From NCBI GenBank assembly GCA_001970955.1, contig MPUH01000033.1:85908-149907 (forward strand): a DNA stretch of 64,000 bases. Direction: 5' to 3'. The position numbers were made by a program, and so were the translations under genes. Shown piece by piece: positions 8,560-19,470 of this stretch. Below the pieces are notes generated by a model that worked only from the letters and a program-made list of their open reading frames with translations, searched no databases and had not been told where the DNA came from. This DNA comes from Stentor coeruleus (Eukaryota > Ciliophora > Heterotrichea > Heterotrichida > Stentoridae). Numbering within the stretch: position 1 is the stretch's first letter; every line of letters begins with the position of its first letter.

Positions 8560-11500
8560 TTAAAGCTTAGGCATTTCAGGAAACTCAGGCAGCAGAGCTT
8601 GTTTGAAATTGTCATGCTGATTTATCATCTTAATAAGCGAAGTCTTCCTAAATGTATTAATATGATCTAAAAGTTCTTGACTTTTGACTTCATCTTTCAA
8701 GTAATCTTCAGTAAAGACAATTCCTACTGAACTACTTTCTAAAATCTTCATATTCTCATAATTACTAACAGCCCTTTTAATATTATCTTGTGAACAAGAT
8801 TCATAATAAAGTATTGACCTATCTTCAAACAAATTCTCTGCAAACCATTGAACACTTTGAATAAATTTCATATAAGGAAGTGGATCTCTATAGCGTAAAG
8901 CACTAGAAAACGTAATAACAATCCAATATGTATCTAATGATGGCCATATAAGACTGCAAAGGAAAGTTATGCCAAGTTCACCTGAGCGGATTATACGATA
9001 TTTATTATCGATTTCTTCAATTATTCCTCGCTTGATAAGCATTTCTATAGCTTTTGCTTGGGATTCAGGACTACGAATGCTTTCCCTTAAATAATATTCA
9101 GATTCAAGTAAAGCACATAAGAAATTAACTTCTTCCATAAGTCTTTTTTTATGGACTCCTTCACCCCAAGCCAATTTCTCACCAAAGCTGAAAATTGCAC
9201 TAGCTACTATAGCTTCTAAGGCAAATATAAAATGCAGTGTATTTCTATAATAAGACAACATAAGTATATTCTGATAATCACTTTCTACAGTTACGCTAGG
9301 CTCAAAAAGATCTTTTTTATGTCTAACAACTGAGCCTAGATGGTTTAAAGCATTTCTTACAGCGATAGATGCATTCCCTGCACCAAGACCAGCTACTCTA
9401 TATCCTCTATGTTTTATTTCATCTCTCAGCCATTCAACTTTTTTTATCAACTCATCTTCTGATACACCTCTTCTATGCATCATAAGCACTGAGGCTACTA
9501 ATGTACTAGCTAAGATTGCTAGGTTTTCTTGTAGCCTTAAGACAATTTCTTGACTTAATTTTTTTGTTACGGGAATTCTATGAGACTCATTAGTTACAGG
9601 ATTTAATTCTAAACTTAAACTGAAATCCTTAAGTGAAATTAAGTCGCCAATGACAATATGGATTTTACCAAAGTTCATGCTGAGGATTTTCACAGCTTTA
9701 ATTATTCTTGATAATGATTCTCTAACCTTTTCTTCTCCTAATAACTCAAAAGGAAAAGTTTCTCCTTCTAATACTCTGTCATAGTTTATGGTTATAGGGA
9801 GAAACTTGACATCAGGTGCTGCGCCTTGGTAATAAGTATCAGCACACATAGAAAGAAGTCCAACTTTTGGTGGAGCTGTTTTTCCTGATCTACTTCTGGT
9901 TTCTTCAATAAAAAATTCAACAACTTGCTGATCTTTAAGTAACTGCTGAACATATTCAGTAAGAATAGCTGTATATAAAGAATCACCACCTTTACCACGC
10001 TTGATATAAAATGCTCCAGAATATTTGAACAATTTATTAATAAGTAATATTTCCAGGAAATCTTCCACTGCGGCAATATAAGGCATTTTTATGCCAAAAC
10101 TAAAGAACAAATAAGAAACAATTAAAAAGTCAATATAGCTTCTATGATTAGGCAAAATGACTACAGGGACATTGCTATTGTTTATTATCTTGGCTATTTC
10201 ATTCAATTGATTATGGTTAACCACTACCTTTTCATAAATAGCTCTCCAGAACTTCCTTAACCCCCATGCAAACATCCTTATAACAGGCATCCTTAAATCA
10301 CTAATCATAACATCAATAATCTCTAAAGCTTGCCCATTAGCCTCTTTAACCGTAAGTGGATTTTTCTGTGTCGTCAACTCTTCAATAACCTTTTTAACCC
10401 TTGAAGCATTAAGTATCAAAGACCTCATTTCTTTTATATCTCTAGTCTTAGTATTTTTCCCAGTATTATAAGCCCATTTTATATCAGAAAAATATGAATA
10501 ATATTTGAACTCAGATATAAGATCAAGTGCATGTGGTTCATCTGGTGTTTCAACTTTTTCCTTTAAAATATTTTTTTTAAGTCCTTGAGAATAGTTCGTC
10601 AAATAAATCCTCCAGTCAAGTGTTGAAACATCAAAGTCGAAAACCTGAAGATCTCTTGGTGACATAACTTTTAATAACTCTATAACTTGTTGGGACTCAA
10701 AAATCCATTCATGCATAGTAAAATGCGAGAATACTCTTGAAATCATGCTTTCTCTCTGAATAAGTTTCTTAATTTTCTGTGAACTTTTTACTAATGATGG
10801 TACTCCTGATACTTTAGCTACAGTATTTAGGATTGAAGCTGGAAGTTGTCTTCTAAAATAACTTAAGCCTTTATATACTGAATAATTAGGGGTAAGTGTT
10901 AAATTGCAACGACCTATACGTTTCTCTGTAGGATAACGGTTCCAATACCCAGTTACAACATTATTACAGTTTTTCCATGTTACAGGATTCCTAGCACTAG
11001 TGCCTATATGAATAACAGATAATTTTTCTACCTTACAAGCATATGCAGCAGCAACAATAACACAATTAACAACACAATCAACTGGTACTTGATCTCCAAT
11101 AAAATTGTGATTTCCCATGACAACTTTGATAACTCCTAGACCTATACTTAAATAGAAAACCCCAGCTGCAGAAACACTATCAACCCAACCAGGATATGGT
11201 TCTTTCCAGCTTCCTCCAATAATAGTAGGTCTGACAATACATAATGGTAACCCTTGAGCTTCTTTTATCAAAATCTGTTCAGTAAGAAATTTGGTATATG
11301 TATAAGTATTAGGATATTTACCAAGTATTTTAGGAGTTTGTTTTTCAATAATCTCCACTGGTATTGATAATAATTCCTTAAGTTTTTCTTGTGGGTCTTC
11401 AGAATAAGGGTAAATTTTTTCTTGAACCCACCCTTCTTTATCGCAATTAACATATGCAGTGGATATTTGAACAAAAGCATGAAGGTTACGACATTGCTTA

Positions 11501-11925
11501 GCTAATTCAATTACTCTTAATGTTCCTAGAGTGTTTATTTGTAAAGCTTGGTCTAATCTTTGATTAAAGTCAACTGATGCTGCAGAGTTTATAATTATGT
11601 TTAAGTTGTTTTTAAGCATTAAATGGTCTTCTTTTGATAGACCCAGACCTTTTTTCAGCATATCGCCGCTTACTGGAATAAGTTTGGGCATTATGTAAGA
11701 GTCGAAGTTGGAGTACATTTTCTTGAGTCGGTCAAAGCATGGAGATTCTATGATTTCCTTCTGAAATCGCTCGTGGATGCTGCTTCCTTTTTTAGGTCGT
11801 ACAAACACGTAGATTCGGGATACTTGAGGTATAGAAAAAAGAATTTTTTCAAGAAGGACTTTCCCTACGAAGCCGGTGCATCCAGTTATGAGAAGGTTTT
11901 TCCCTGCATAGAAGCTCTCGACCAT
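8560..11925 (-). CDS. fused fatty acyl-CoA reductase/glycerone-phosphate O-acyltransferase
   Basis: One uninterrupted 1121-residue frame joins two enzymes of ether-lipid synthesis. Residues 1-440 are a fatty acyl-CoA reductase: NAD(P)-binding TGCTGFVGK at 14-22, catalytic YTYTK near 208, and a C-terminal sterile-type domain. Residues 560-800 are a PlsB-like acyltransferase: NHRSYID (the HX4D motif) near 590, GAFYIKRGKGG near 640, and EETRSRSGKTAPPK near 675. The tail resembles the C-terminal region of DHAPAT/GPAT proteins. The reductase would make fatty alcohol and the transferase acyl-DHAP, the two precursors for alkyl-DHAP synthase in peroxisomes. From memory, a bifunctional protein of this layout (TtFARAT) has been characterised in Tetrahymena thermophila. 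I see no clear C-terminal SKL-type signal (ends MPKL). Confidence 0.92.
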   Translation of the reverse strand: MVESFYAGKNLLITGCTGFVGKVLLEKILFSIPQVSRIYVFVRPKKGSSIHERFQKEIIESPCFDRLKKMYSNFDSYIMPKLIPVSGDMLKKGLGLSKEDHLMLKNNLNIIINSAASVDFNQRLDQALQINTLGTLRVIELAKQCRNLHAFVQISTAYVNCDKEGWVQEKIYPYSEDPQEKLKELLSIPVEIIEKQTPKILGKYPNTYTYTKFLTEQILIKEAQGLPLCIVRPTIIGGSWKEPYPGWVDSVSAAGVFYLSIGLGVIKVVMGNHNFIGDQVPVDCVVNCVIVAAAYACKVEKLSVIHIGTSARNPVTWKNCNNVVTGYWNRYPTEKRIGRCNLTLTPNYSVYKGLSYFRRQLPASILNTVAKVSGVPSLVKSSQKIKKLIQRESMISRVFSHFTMHEWIFESQQVIELLKVMSPRDLQVFDFDVSTLDWRIYLTNYSQGLKKNILKEKVETPDEPHALDLISEFKYYSYFSDIKWAYNTGKNTKTRDIKEMRSLILNASRVKKVIEELTTQKNPLTVKEANGQALEIIDVMISDLRMPVIRMFAWGLRKFWRAIYEKVVVNHNQLNEIAKIINNSNVPVVILPNHRSYIDFLIVSYLFFSFGIKMPYIAAVEDFLEILLINKLFKYSGAFYIKRGKGGDSLYTAILTEYVQQLLKDQQVVEFFIEETRSRSGKTAPPKVGLLSMCADTYYQGAAPDVKFLPITINYDRVLEGETFPFELLGEEKVRESLSRIIKAVKILSMNFGKIHIVIGDLISLKDFSLSLELNPVTNESHRIPVTKKLSQEIVLRLQENLAILASTLVASVLMMHRRGVSEDELIKKVEWLRDEIKHRGYRVAGLGAGNASIAVRNALNHLGSVVRHKKDLFEPSVTVESDYQNILMLSYYRNTLHFIFALEAIVASAIFSFGEKLAWGEGVHKKRLMEEVNFLCALLESEYYLRESIRSPESQAKAIEMLIKRGIIEEIDNKYRIIRSGELGITFLCSLIWPSLDTYWIVITFSSALRYRDPLPYMKFIQSVQWFAENLFEDRSILYYESCSQDNIKRAVSNYENMKILESSSVGIVFTEDYLKDEVKSQELLDHINTFRKTSLIKMINQHDNFKQALLPEFPEMPKL

Positions 11926-12875
11926 CGTATTTATTATAAAGATATCTTTTAGTATTAAATTATGATAGGATATTGTATTTGTATAGTGAGAAAAGAATAT
12001 ATTTTAAGTTAGAGTCTTGGGTTTAGTATCAAAACGTTTAGATTATATAAAAAAAATTCAAAGGTTTTTTTCAGTTTACGCATTAAAATTTATGAGAAAG
12101 TTGCATAAGGTTTCATATAATTTATAGATATATGGTTTAATGATTTAGTTTTTATGCTACAACTGTATAATCAGCATAAAGTGATAGAATTTTTACTATG
12201 GACTTGTAGCCTTAATATATAAAATGGTCTTGATTAGTATCCATATTGAGGTATAAATATAATCTTTTAATTATACTAGAAGCTAGGAATCAATTCTTTT
12301 TGATATGATTATTTGATAAAATTAATTGATAAAACTAAGATTAAAGTATTTTAACATATCTACGAATAATTTAATTATCTACAATGTATATATTGGAAAC
12401 TTGCAAGAATATGAAAATTTAGCCAAATTAATTTCTGGTTTTATACTTAATTAAAATATTTTGATAAAACTAGACAAAAAGATGATTAGATTATTTAGAT
12501 CAATGAAAAATCTAAAATTTTAATAACTTTGGTAGTTTAATAAGCTTTATTCATAAGATAAAATAATTTGCACTAAAGCACAAAGTTTAAGTGTGAAGAT
12601 AACATTGCATTGAATTTACCATAAATTATCTATGGATGATATATTGAATCTAAATTAAATATACTACACTGATAGTAGAATTATAACTCCTTATTACAAG
12701 ATAAATATCATAAATGCTAATACAAAAATACTAGAACTGAAAAGCATTTGTATAATTGTGACAGTATCAAGAAAAGATGAACTTTTATATTATTTTCTAT
12801 TCGTCCGAACCGCATTTTCTTAATCTAATCTAATCTAATTAATTTGCGTTTAAATTTTGCTATAATAATTTTATA
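11926..12875. other. intergenic region
   Basis: This is 950 bp of very AT-rich sequence between two minus-strand genes. I see no open frame with coding character, no intron-like array and no RNA gene. Confidence 0.6.
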
Positions 12876-14393
12876 TTAAGTAAGGAAATCATATTCAAAT
12901 GGTTCATCAGGCACATGGTTTATATTAGATGATAAAAGAGTTTCAGCTAATTCAGAGACTTTTTTGTTTGTGTTTGTTGCTAAATTATTTATATCTGATA
13001 TTAATTGTTCAATATCAACAAACTTAGTAATATCAGGATATGAGCTTGATAAGTTAATGATTTTTATGCTGATAATTAAGCAATTGTACAGAAATTCTGG
13101 TTCTTTAAATTTAAAAGCTTGTTCTATATAATTACCGATATTCAATTGTATTATATGGAGGGTCTCATCATTGCTTGCTCTTGTCATGATTGTTGAAAGA
13201 AGGTAACTAGCTTCAATTCTAACACCTTCTATGTTATGAATAAGTTTAGGTAATATCAATGGGAAAACATTATGTGAGATTATAAGAGGAATATAGGCAG
13301 CAGATTCACAAGCGATATTGTTTATAGTAATCATGATATTCTTAAGTATACGATAAGAATCAGTAAGTGCATAAATATAACAAGTATCTAATATGTTATT
13401 TTTGTAAAGGTATTCTATTTGAGTTGAGTTACCTGAAGAGATAATCCCTAGTAGTTCAAAGGCAGGCTCAGTATTTTCAGGAATTCCCATTACTTCATAC
13501 ACATAATCCATAACCTTACTAGCAATAACTATTTCAATAAGCGATTCTTTTCTGCATAAATAATATAAAGATTTGATAAACTCAGCCTTGCTAAAACTTT
13601 TATTTTTCATTATCATTATAACTATCTGGCAAACTAATTTTGCATCTTCTTTACAAAATTCATAATTATGCGCAGTAATATTCAATAAAAGTATTCCATA
13701 ATCATCTATTATATCAGAATTAATATATGAACCAATACAATTGTACAACTTTATTAAACGGATAAGAATATCATCTTTTAATAAAATTATAGCAATTCTT
13801 TCTTCATCAGACATAGCAGCAAGAAGCCAAATTGCATAATCTAAAACCTTAACATCTCCAGGACATACAAAAGAAATAACTTTATCAAGAAGCCCATCAT
13901 TATAAAAATCCCAAATGTATTCATTATTTGAATTTATGATACACCATAAGATATACATTGAACTAATAATCATATTAGAATTGCTTTTGCAGTTTAGGAT
14001 ATTAATAAGAGAGTTAGCAAAACCAATATTATATAAGATTTCTAGTTCAAGTTTGTTTTGTCTTACAAGATTGTCTATTTTTTCAAGCAGATTTTCTTTG
14101 ACCTGGTCTGGAATTTGGCTTTTCAAAGCTTGAGAAATGAATTGAAGCTTATTTAGCATAGAAAATGATTCAAAGTTTGATGGGAGGTACTGCAAAACCT
14201 GAGCTGGGAACGATAACAAACAGTCGAGTTGATCATCATTAACTATTTTTTGCATTTTTTCACGCTTTTTGCATATGTTCTTGGAACGTTTTTCTTTCCT
14301 AAGTTCAACAGCAAACTGTTCTCTTCGAGTTTGAAATGATTCTAAGTTGTGATTTAAAAAGTTAAGATTCCTCGTTCTTAATCTTTCTTCCAT
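12876..14393 (-). CDS. importin-alpha-like ARM-repeat protein
   Basis: The 505-residue protein begins with an IBB-like basic segment (residues 20-45, RREQFAVELRKEKRSKN followed by KKREK). It continues as an all-helical alpha-solenoid of ARM type, with segments such as AIWLLAAMSDEE and repeated helical pairs up to about residue 480. Importin alpha carries nuclear-localisation cargo to importin beta. The repeats are divergent and I cannot confirm the usual tryptophan/asparagine NLS-binding array, so a specialised ciliate importin alpha or another ARM adaptor is possible. The start codon lies only 35 bp from the start of the divergent plus-strand gene. Confidence 0.72.
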   Translation of the reverse strand: MEERLRTRNLNFLNHNLESFQTRREQFAVELRKEKRSKNICKKREKMQKIVNDDQLDCLLSFPAQVLQYLPSNFESFSMLNKLQFISQALKSQIPDQVKENLLEKIDNLVRQNKLELEILYNIGFANSLINILNCKSNSNMIISSMYILWCIINSNNEYIWDFYNDGLLDKVISFVCPGDVKVLDYAIWLLAAMSDEERIAIILLKDDILIRLIKLYNCIGSYINSDIIDDYGILLLNITAHNYEFCKEDAKLVCQIVIMIMKNKSFSKAEFIKSLYYLCRKESLIEIVIASKVMDYVYEVMGIPENTEPAFELLGIISSGNSTQIEYLYKNNILDTCYIYALTDSYRILKNIMITINNIACESAAYIPLIISHNVFPLILPKLIHNIEGVRIEASYLLSTIMTRASNDETLHIIQLNIGNYIEQAFKFKEPEFLYNCLIISIKIINLSSSYPDITKFVDIEQLISDINNLATNTNKKVSELAETLLSSNINHVPDEPFEYDFLT

Positions 14394-14428
14394 TTATCAA
14401 TCTTTTACTAAGACATATCTAATAATTC

Positions 14429-15901
14429 ATGCAATTTTGGTATTGGCTTCTTATCTCTTTTGAAATAATCTCTAGCAAAGACATGCTAGAACAAGAAACT
14501 GATTTAACCATCCAACTAATCCAAAAACTTGAAAACAAAATCGAATTGCTTGAAGAAATCAGATCTAACCTATTATCTTCAGGGACAACAATTCCCGTAT
14601 ATTTTACTTAGATTGGTAACACATGGAAATCCTGGCTTGAACCTCAAGATTCTTTACCTAACCTCTTCCATCTTACTACATCAGTTACTTTATCCTCAAA
14701 CATTAAAGATTATGATTTCCTTACACATCGTATATGGAAGCTTCCAAGTCTTGTTCTTTGTACTAAAGATGGAAAAATTCTTGTTTATACAGCTGAAGGA
14801 ATTATGTTTAAAGAATTTCAAACTGACCATGAAATATTATACTGCACTTGTTCTACAGGTTTAGAAGAATTAGTTATAGGCAGTGTAGATAGTCAATATC
14901 TTTATGTATATTCTATATCATTAAATACAACACAAAGCAGTATAGTATCAATGATAACAAAAATAAAGCTTTTTGATGATGAAAATATTGTCCCTTGCTC
15001 TTTAGTTTATTATGTTAGAGTTGGTAGGAGAATGTGGGTTGTTGGGGATTCAAAAAGTGGTATTAGTATTTTCAATCATGATGGGGAGCTTATTGATCGT
15101 ACTAATATACATTTTGGACCTATATTGACAATTGTTACTTCTGGTCAACAATTAGTTGTAAGTGGAAAACGACGAATTGGGGTTTTTAATACAGCAGCAA
15201 TGGAATTTACAACATTATGCAATGAAATGGTTAGTGATATTCATAGTATATCATTAGATAATACGCCTGCAATAGTCTTTGTTTCTATGGAAAATGGGGA
15301 AATTATAGTTTTAGATACAAGGTACTCTGTAAACAATGGACCAGCTTATTGTAAAGCTGTATATAGACTTGTTGGAAAATTCCCTGGATATTTAGCAAGT
15401 ATTCATGGTAGTTTACTTTTATGGAACACTGGAGAATTAGTTATTTTTAATACAACATTTTTAGAAGTTGATGCAACTGCTATGCCTAAATACTATTCCC
15501 TGCCTATGAAGAATTCTTATTTAGCTAAAAGCTATAGAGGAGGTGGCAATAATATTGTTGCTTTAAGTTCAAATGATGAAATCAGGTTATATAATGTTTT
15601 ATCTGCAGAAACTCAAGTTAGCCAGGCAGGATCATCAATTTATGATCTAGGCTCTTTTGGGTGGATGATAATATTGGCATTAGTGATTATTATTGTGGTG
15701 TATAAGGCTAAAAATAGAAAATCTCTTAAAGAACTTGAGGTGGAAGAATTAGAAAAAAGCTTACAAGGATTAAATTTTTCAATTGATGGGACGTCTAAGA
15801 TATCAGAAGATATATTATCAAGATTCAATATTGCAGATGAGGGTATAAACCAGCTTAGAGGCTTTGAGCGTTTTGCCAAAAAGAATAATGATTCAGATTA
15901 A
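14429..15901 (+). CDS. single-pass membrane protein with lumenal beta-propeller-like domain
   Basis: The gene has two exons, 14429-14596 and 14612-15901, joined across a 15-nt intron whose in-frame TAG otherwise ends the frame. The spliced product has 485 residues. It shows an N-terminal signal peptide (MQFWYWLLISFEIISS), a short helical segment, a large beta-rich region with repeated strand motifs of WD/PQQ-propeller character, then one membrane helix near residue 410 (WMIILALVIIIVVYKA) and a charged cytosolic tail with coiled-coil character. Topology suggests an ER or secretory-pathway protein. No specific family is recognised. The stop codon lies inside the 70-bp duplication at 15898-16038. 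Confidence 0.78.
14597..14611 (+). other. 15-nt intron (GTATATTTTACTTAG)
   Basis: Removing it joins a proline codon to an isoleucine codon in phase 0 and removes an in-frame TAG. GT at 1-2, A at 10 and AG at the end match the other introns. Confidence 0.9.
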
Positions 15902-16038
15902 TATCTAATACCAGTTAGTTATCTATTATAATTTCAAATTCTTCGATTTTAGAATGCTCGCTTTTCCNTTAATATCTAATACCAGTTAGTTATCTATTAT
16001 AATTTCAAATTCTTCGATTTTAGAATGCTCGCTTTTCC
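15898..16038. repeat. 70-bp duplication around single N (15968)
   Basis: Positions 15898-15967 are repeated exactly at 15969-16038. The first copy contains the stop codon of the upstream gene. This is probably an unmerged contig overlap. The rest of the gap to the next gene (16039-16283) holds nothing recognisable. Confidence 0.85.
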
Positions 16039-16283
16039 ATAAATTAAACAAAAAGAGTTATGATTATTAGCGTCAAAACTTTTATTTTATTTCGATGAAA
16101 GTATAAACTAGATAAAGCAAAATATATATTTCTAGTACCGTGAGAAAATACAATTAAACTAAATCGTGATATTCTAAGTTTTTTTCCACTTTCTCCTTCC
16201 TTTATAAAGTTTATTTAATCTGATATCATATAATTTAATATAAGGAGAGATAATGGTTATGATGATATTAGAAACTTGTAAAT

Positions 16284-17627
16284 ATGATAAATCTCACTCC
16301 TATAATCACAAATGCTTTAACCCAGTGCTCATATAGTCCTGAGCTTAAGCAGATGCTACATCAAGAAGTAGTTAAAGTGATTCAAGCTAATCAATACTTA
16401 CAGATTGAAATGATTCAGTCCCAAGTACAAAATTCATATTTAGTAGTTTTGCAGCTTCGAGGAGTACTACCAATATTTTTTAAGAAAATTCAATATAGAA
16501 TACCTGTGAGAATTATATACCCACCAACATATCCTAACTCACCTCCTGATCTTTATGTAGACCCTTCTCCAGAGATGATTATAAACCAGAACAACGAAAA
16601 CATCAAGCCTGATGGAAAAGTTAATATAAGCTTGATCAAAAATTGGAAAAAAAAAAAGAACACAAGTTACGAGCTGATTGAAGAAGCAAAGAAATCATTT
16701 TCTAATAAAATCCCTGTCTACAGTCGGGCTAATGTAAGCACTATGCAAAGTTACCCTGAACAACCAAAACCACAACCACAACAGCCACCACCTAAACAAT
16801 CAGGCCTTTTAAATAGCGCTCTTAATTTTTTTTCTGAGTCTGCTTCAGCTATATCTCGATCAATAGCTCCATCTAGTTCAAATCCATCAGGGCCTCAAGA
16901 AGATGCAGCTAAAAATGGTCCGGGTGGGACAAATCCCAGGTTTGCGCAAAATCTTGAACCTTTATCTCATTCTGTGCCAATATCTCAGCCTGCAAACCTC
17001 CCTGCTGCATATCCTAATATTTCTAGTAATCCTCCTCAAAGCAATAGTTCAAATAACAAATCTCAGACTTTCTTCCCACAGTTACCCAACTATTCCAGTT
17101 CTCAAAAGTCTGATTCGGGAACTAGTCAAACTCAAGTAAAAAACCAGCATATTGATCAACAGCAAGTTAAAGAAATTTATCTCAGACAAATCAAGGATTT
17201 AAAACAAGAAATCAACATGCTAAAAGTCGAAGCTGAAACTTTAGACAAAAACAAAGTGACAATTGAAAAAAATCTTCAAAGCTTTAATGAAAGTTTAATC
17301 AATGATAAAGGTAAAATTGAGATGCTAAAAGTTTGTGTTAAAAATACTAATGATTGGCTTTTAACAAATTCTCATAATCAGCCTGATATAAGTACTCTTG
17401 ATGAGCAAGACTTACTAGAATATCGTAACCCTTTTGCAAAATCTTATCTTCTTCTCTTATCTGAAGAAAAGTCTAAAGAAGCAACTTCCCATGCCCTGAT
17501 TGAAGCAATGAACAAAAATATCATTCCAGCCAAAGAATCGATTCACGCATTAAAGCAAATCTACATTGATCTTTTCATGACCACTCGACTAAAAGAAAAA
17601 GTTTTATCCCTTTCAAAATCATCTTAA
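16284..17627 (+). CDS. TSG101: ESCRT-I subunit TSG101/Vps23
   Basis: The 447-residue protein has the full TSG101 layout. An N-terminal UEV domain (residues 15-150, with the PPTYPNSPPDLYVDP segment) lacks the catalytic cysteine of true E2 enzymes. A low-complexity proline/glutamine/serine linker (150-290) and a coiled coil (about 295-345) follow. The C-terminal steadiness box (375-445) contains NPFAKSYLLLLSEEKS. In the family, Vps23 binds ubiquitinated cargo and Vps28/Vps37 in the ESCRT-I complex on endosomes. It starts at an ATG, ends in TAA and is intronless. Confidence 0.93.
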   Translation: MINLTPIITNALTQCSYSPELKQMLHQEVVKVIQANQYLQIEMIQSQVQNSYLVVLQLRGVLPIFFKKIQYRIPVRIIYPPTYPNSPPDLYVDPSPEMIINQNNENIKPDGKVNISLIKNWKKKKNTSYELIEEAKKSFSNKIPVYSRANVSTMQSYPEQPKPQPQQPPPKQSGLLNSALNFFSESASAISRSIAPSSSNPSGPQEDAAKNGPGGTNPRFAQNLEPLSHSVPISQPANLPAAYPNISSNPPQSNSSNNKSQTFFPQLPNYSSSQKSDSGTSQTQVKNQHIDQQQVKEIYLRQIKDLKQEINMLKVEAETLDKNKVTIEKNLQSFNESLINDKGKIEMLKVCVKNTNDWLLTNSHNQPDISTLDEQDLLEYRNPFAKSYLLLLSEEKSKEATSHALIEAMNKNIIPAKESIHALKQIYIDLFMTTRLKEKVLSLSKSS

Positions 17628-17674
17628 AATTTACTTAATTATTCAGAATTCCTATTCTTTATATTATAACCTAA

Positions 17675-18295
17675 ATGATAGAAAAAGACAAATACTTTGT
17701 CATAGATTTGGCTAATGAAAGTGATAAACACAAAGAAGTAGACAATTTTCTAGTCAATTTATCACAAAAAATATCATATTCTGAGATTGTTGCATGGAAT
17801 GGAGAGATTGTGTCTTTACCTTCTTCAAGACCTATACCTAGAAATGAACAGGGACTACCTAGTAGAATGCTTGTTAGAAGGAAATCTAATATAGAAATAT
17901 CCTCAGCTTCCCCAGTGCGTAATACTAGAAAAAGTGCATTTTTGAATGAAAAAATTACAGCTTTGAGTAAAGAAAGGAGGCTGCCAAAAATTAGACCTAG
18001 GGTTTTAGTTCCAAAAGTTCATTTTGTCAATACTCCACTTTATAGAAAACCGAAATTCCCTTCGAAATTAAGTGCTTTAAGTGAAGGTAGTATTATAGAT
18101 GTAGTCACACAGAATCCTGATAATGATTACGCGAAAAATTCTATGGCAATCTCATGTGATCTCTCGAAAAAACAAGAACTATTATATGATTACTCCCCAA
18201 TAAAACCTGTAAATAAAACATTCGAGATATCAGTAGAAATCTTTAAAAACAACACCAGACCAAGAAATTTTCATAAAAGCCTGATTGGATTTTAG
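17675..18295 (+). CDS. hypothetical basic protein, 206 aa
   Basis: The ATG-initiated frame starts 47 bp after the TSG101 stop, on the same strand. The first 60 residues are mixed helix and strand; the rest is basic and proline-rich with low predicted order (for example KERRLPKIRPRVLVPK). No domain, signal peptide or membrane segment is seen. It is followed by C/A-rich DNA, the 5' flank of the next plus-strand gene. Confidence 0.6.
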   Translation: MIEKDKYFVIDLANESDKHKEVDNFLVNLSQKISYSEIVAWNGEIVSLPSSRPIPRNEQGLPSRMLVRRKSNIEISSASPVRNTRKSAFLNEKITALSKERRLPKIRPRVLVPKVHFVNTPLYRKPKFPSKLSALSEGSIIDVVTQNPDNDYAKNSMAISCDLSKKQELLYDYSPIKPVNKTFEISVEIFKNNTRPRNFHKSLIGF

Positions 18296-18525
18296 CTTAT
18301 TTTTGATATAATAAAATCTAATCATATACTAAAATCTTATAAAAACTCACACAAAAAAAAATCTAATATTCCATCATAAACCCAAATCTAAACACAATCA
18401 CATAAAAAAACATACAATTTTCCTTATTAATTTCAACCTATCTCATAACTAATCTTCAAATTTACATATCTTTATTCCTTATATATAAAAATATTTAACT
18501 AAAATGTTATGATAATATCTAACTT

Positions 18526-19470
18526 ATGGGATTGAACGTGTCTTGTTTAAACAACTCAACGCAGATGTCTGACCATATTTTCGAGCCAATACTAACCAAA
18601 AGAACTCTCAACCCTGAAAAAGCTCTAAGATGTGTGATAAAAATTCAGTCAGCCTGGAGAGGAAGCCGAGTAAGAAAGTACTACAAACTAAAGCAGTTAC
18701 CAGACTATAGAACTCCAAAATCAAAACTAGCTGAAGAGCAACTAGGCGAATATATATACCCTGAGCTTAAACTTCAAGGTACAGAAATTAATATCCCAAA
18801 AAGAATTCATGATGGCGGTGCTTATCAAGGAGAATGGGTAGATAAAAAAAGACATGGAAAAGGTATCCAAGTATGGCCAGATGGTTCGAAATACATAGGA
18901 TATTGGTATAATGATGAAAAGAATTTTCATGGACGCTTAATTCATGGAAACGGAGATGTTTATGAAGGGGAATGGAAAAATGGTAAAGCAACAGGGATTG
19001 GGGAGTTTATGCATTTGAATGGAGCTCGGTATGTTGGGGAATGGCTTGATGATAAACAACATGGGAATGGAAAAGAGTATTGGCAAGATGGGGCTAGGTA
19101 TATAGGGTCGTTTTATGAAGGAAAAAAACATGGTTTAGGGGAATTTTATTGGTCTGATGGGTCTTTTTATAAAGGAGAATTCTGCAATAATAACATTGAA
19201 GGAAATGGGTCTTATTATTGGAATGATGGAAGAGTTTATATAGGCTCATGGATCAATAATAAAATGCATGGACATGGGAATTTTCAATGGCCAGATGGGA
19301 AAAAGTTCACGGGGATTTATTATCAGGATAAAAAACATGGACAAGGAGTGTTTAGATGGCCTGATGGAAGGGTATTTATGGGAAATTGGAACCATGGCAA
19401 GCAGGAAGGACAAGGAAAATTTATATTCCCGAATTCGGTACCACAGGTTTCTAATGCTTATATATCTTAA
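18526..19470 (+). CDS. IQ and MORN-repeat protein with N-terminal acylation signal
   Basis: The 314-residue protein starts MGLNVSC, a likely myristoylation signal with a nearby cysteine. Residues 37-55 form an IQ calmodulin-binding motif (VIKIQSAWRGSRVRKYY). From residue 100 onward there are about nine MORN repeats (YxGEW...GxG type, such as YEGEWKNGKATGIG). MORN proteins bind membranes or scaffold cortical and ciliary structures, so a calcium/calmodulin-responsive cortical protein is a reasonable inference. It shares its whole layout with the gene at 26638-27795. Confidence 0.88.
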   Translation: MGLNVSCLNNSTQMSDHIFEPILTKRTLNPEKALRCVIKIQSAWRGSRVRKYYKLKQLPDYRTPKSKLAEEQLGEYIYPELKLQGTEINIPKRIHDGGAYQGEWVDKKRHGKGIQVWPDGSKYIGYWYNDEKNFHGRLIHGNGDVYEGEWKNGKATGIGEFMHLNGARYVGEWLDDKQHGNGKEYWQDGARYIGSFYEGKKHGLGEFYWSDGSFYKGEFCNNNIEGNGSYYWNDGRVYIGSWINNKMHGHGNFQWPDGKKFTGIYYQDKKHGQGVFRWPDGRVFMGNWNHGKQEGQGKFIFPNSVPQVSNAYIS

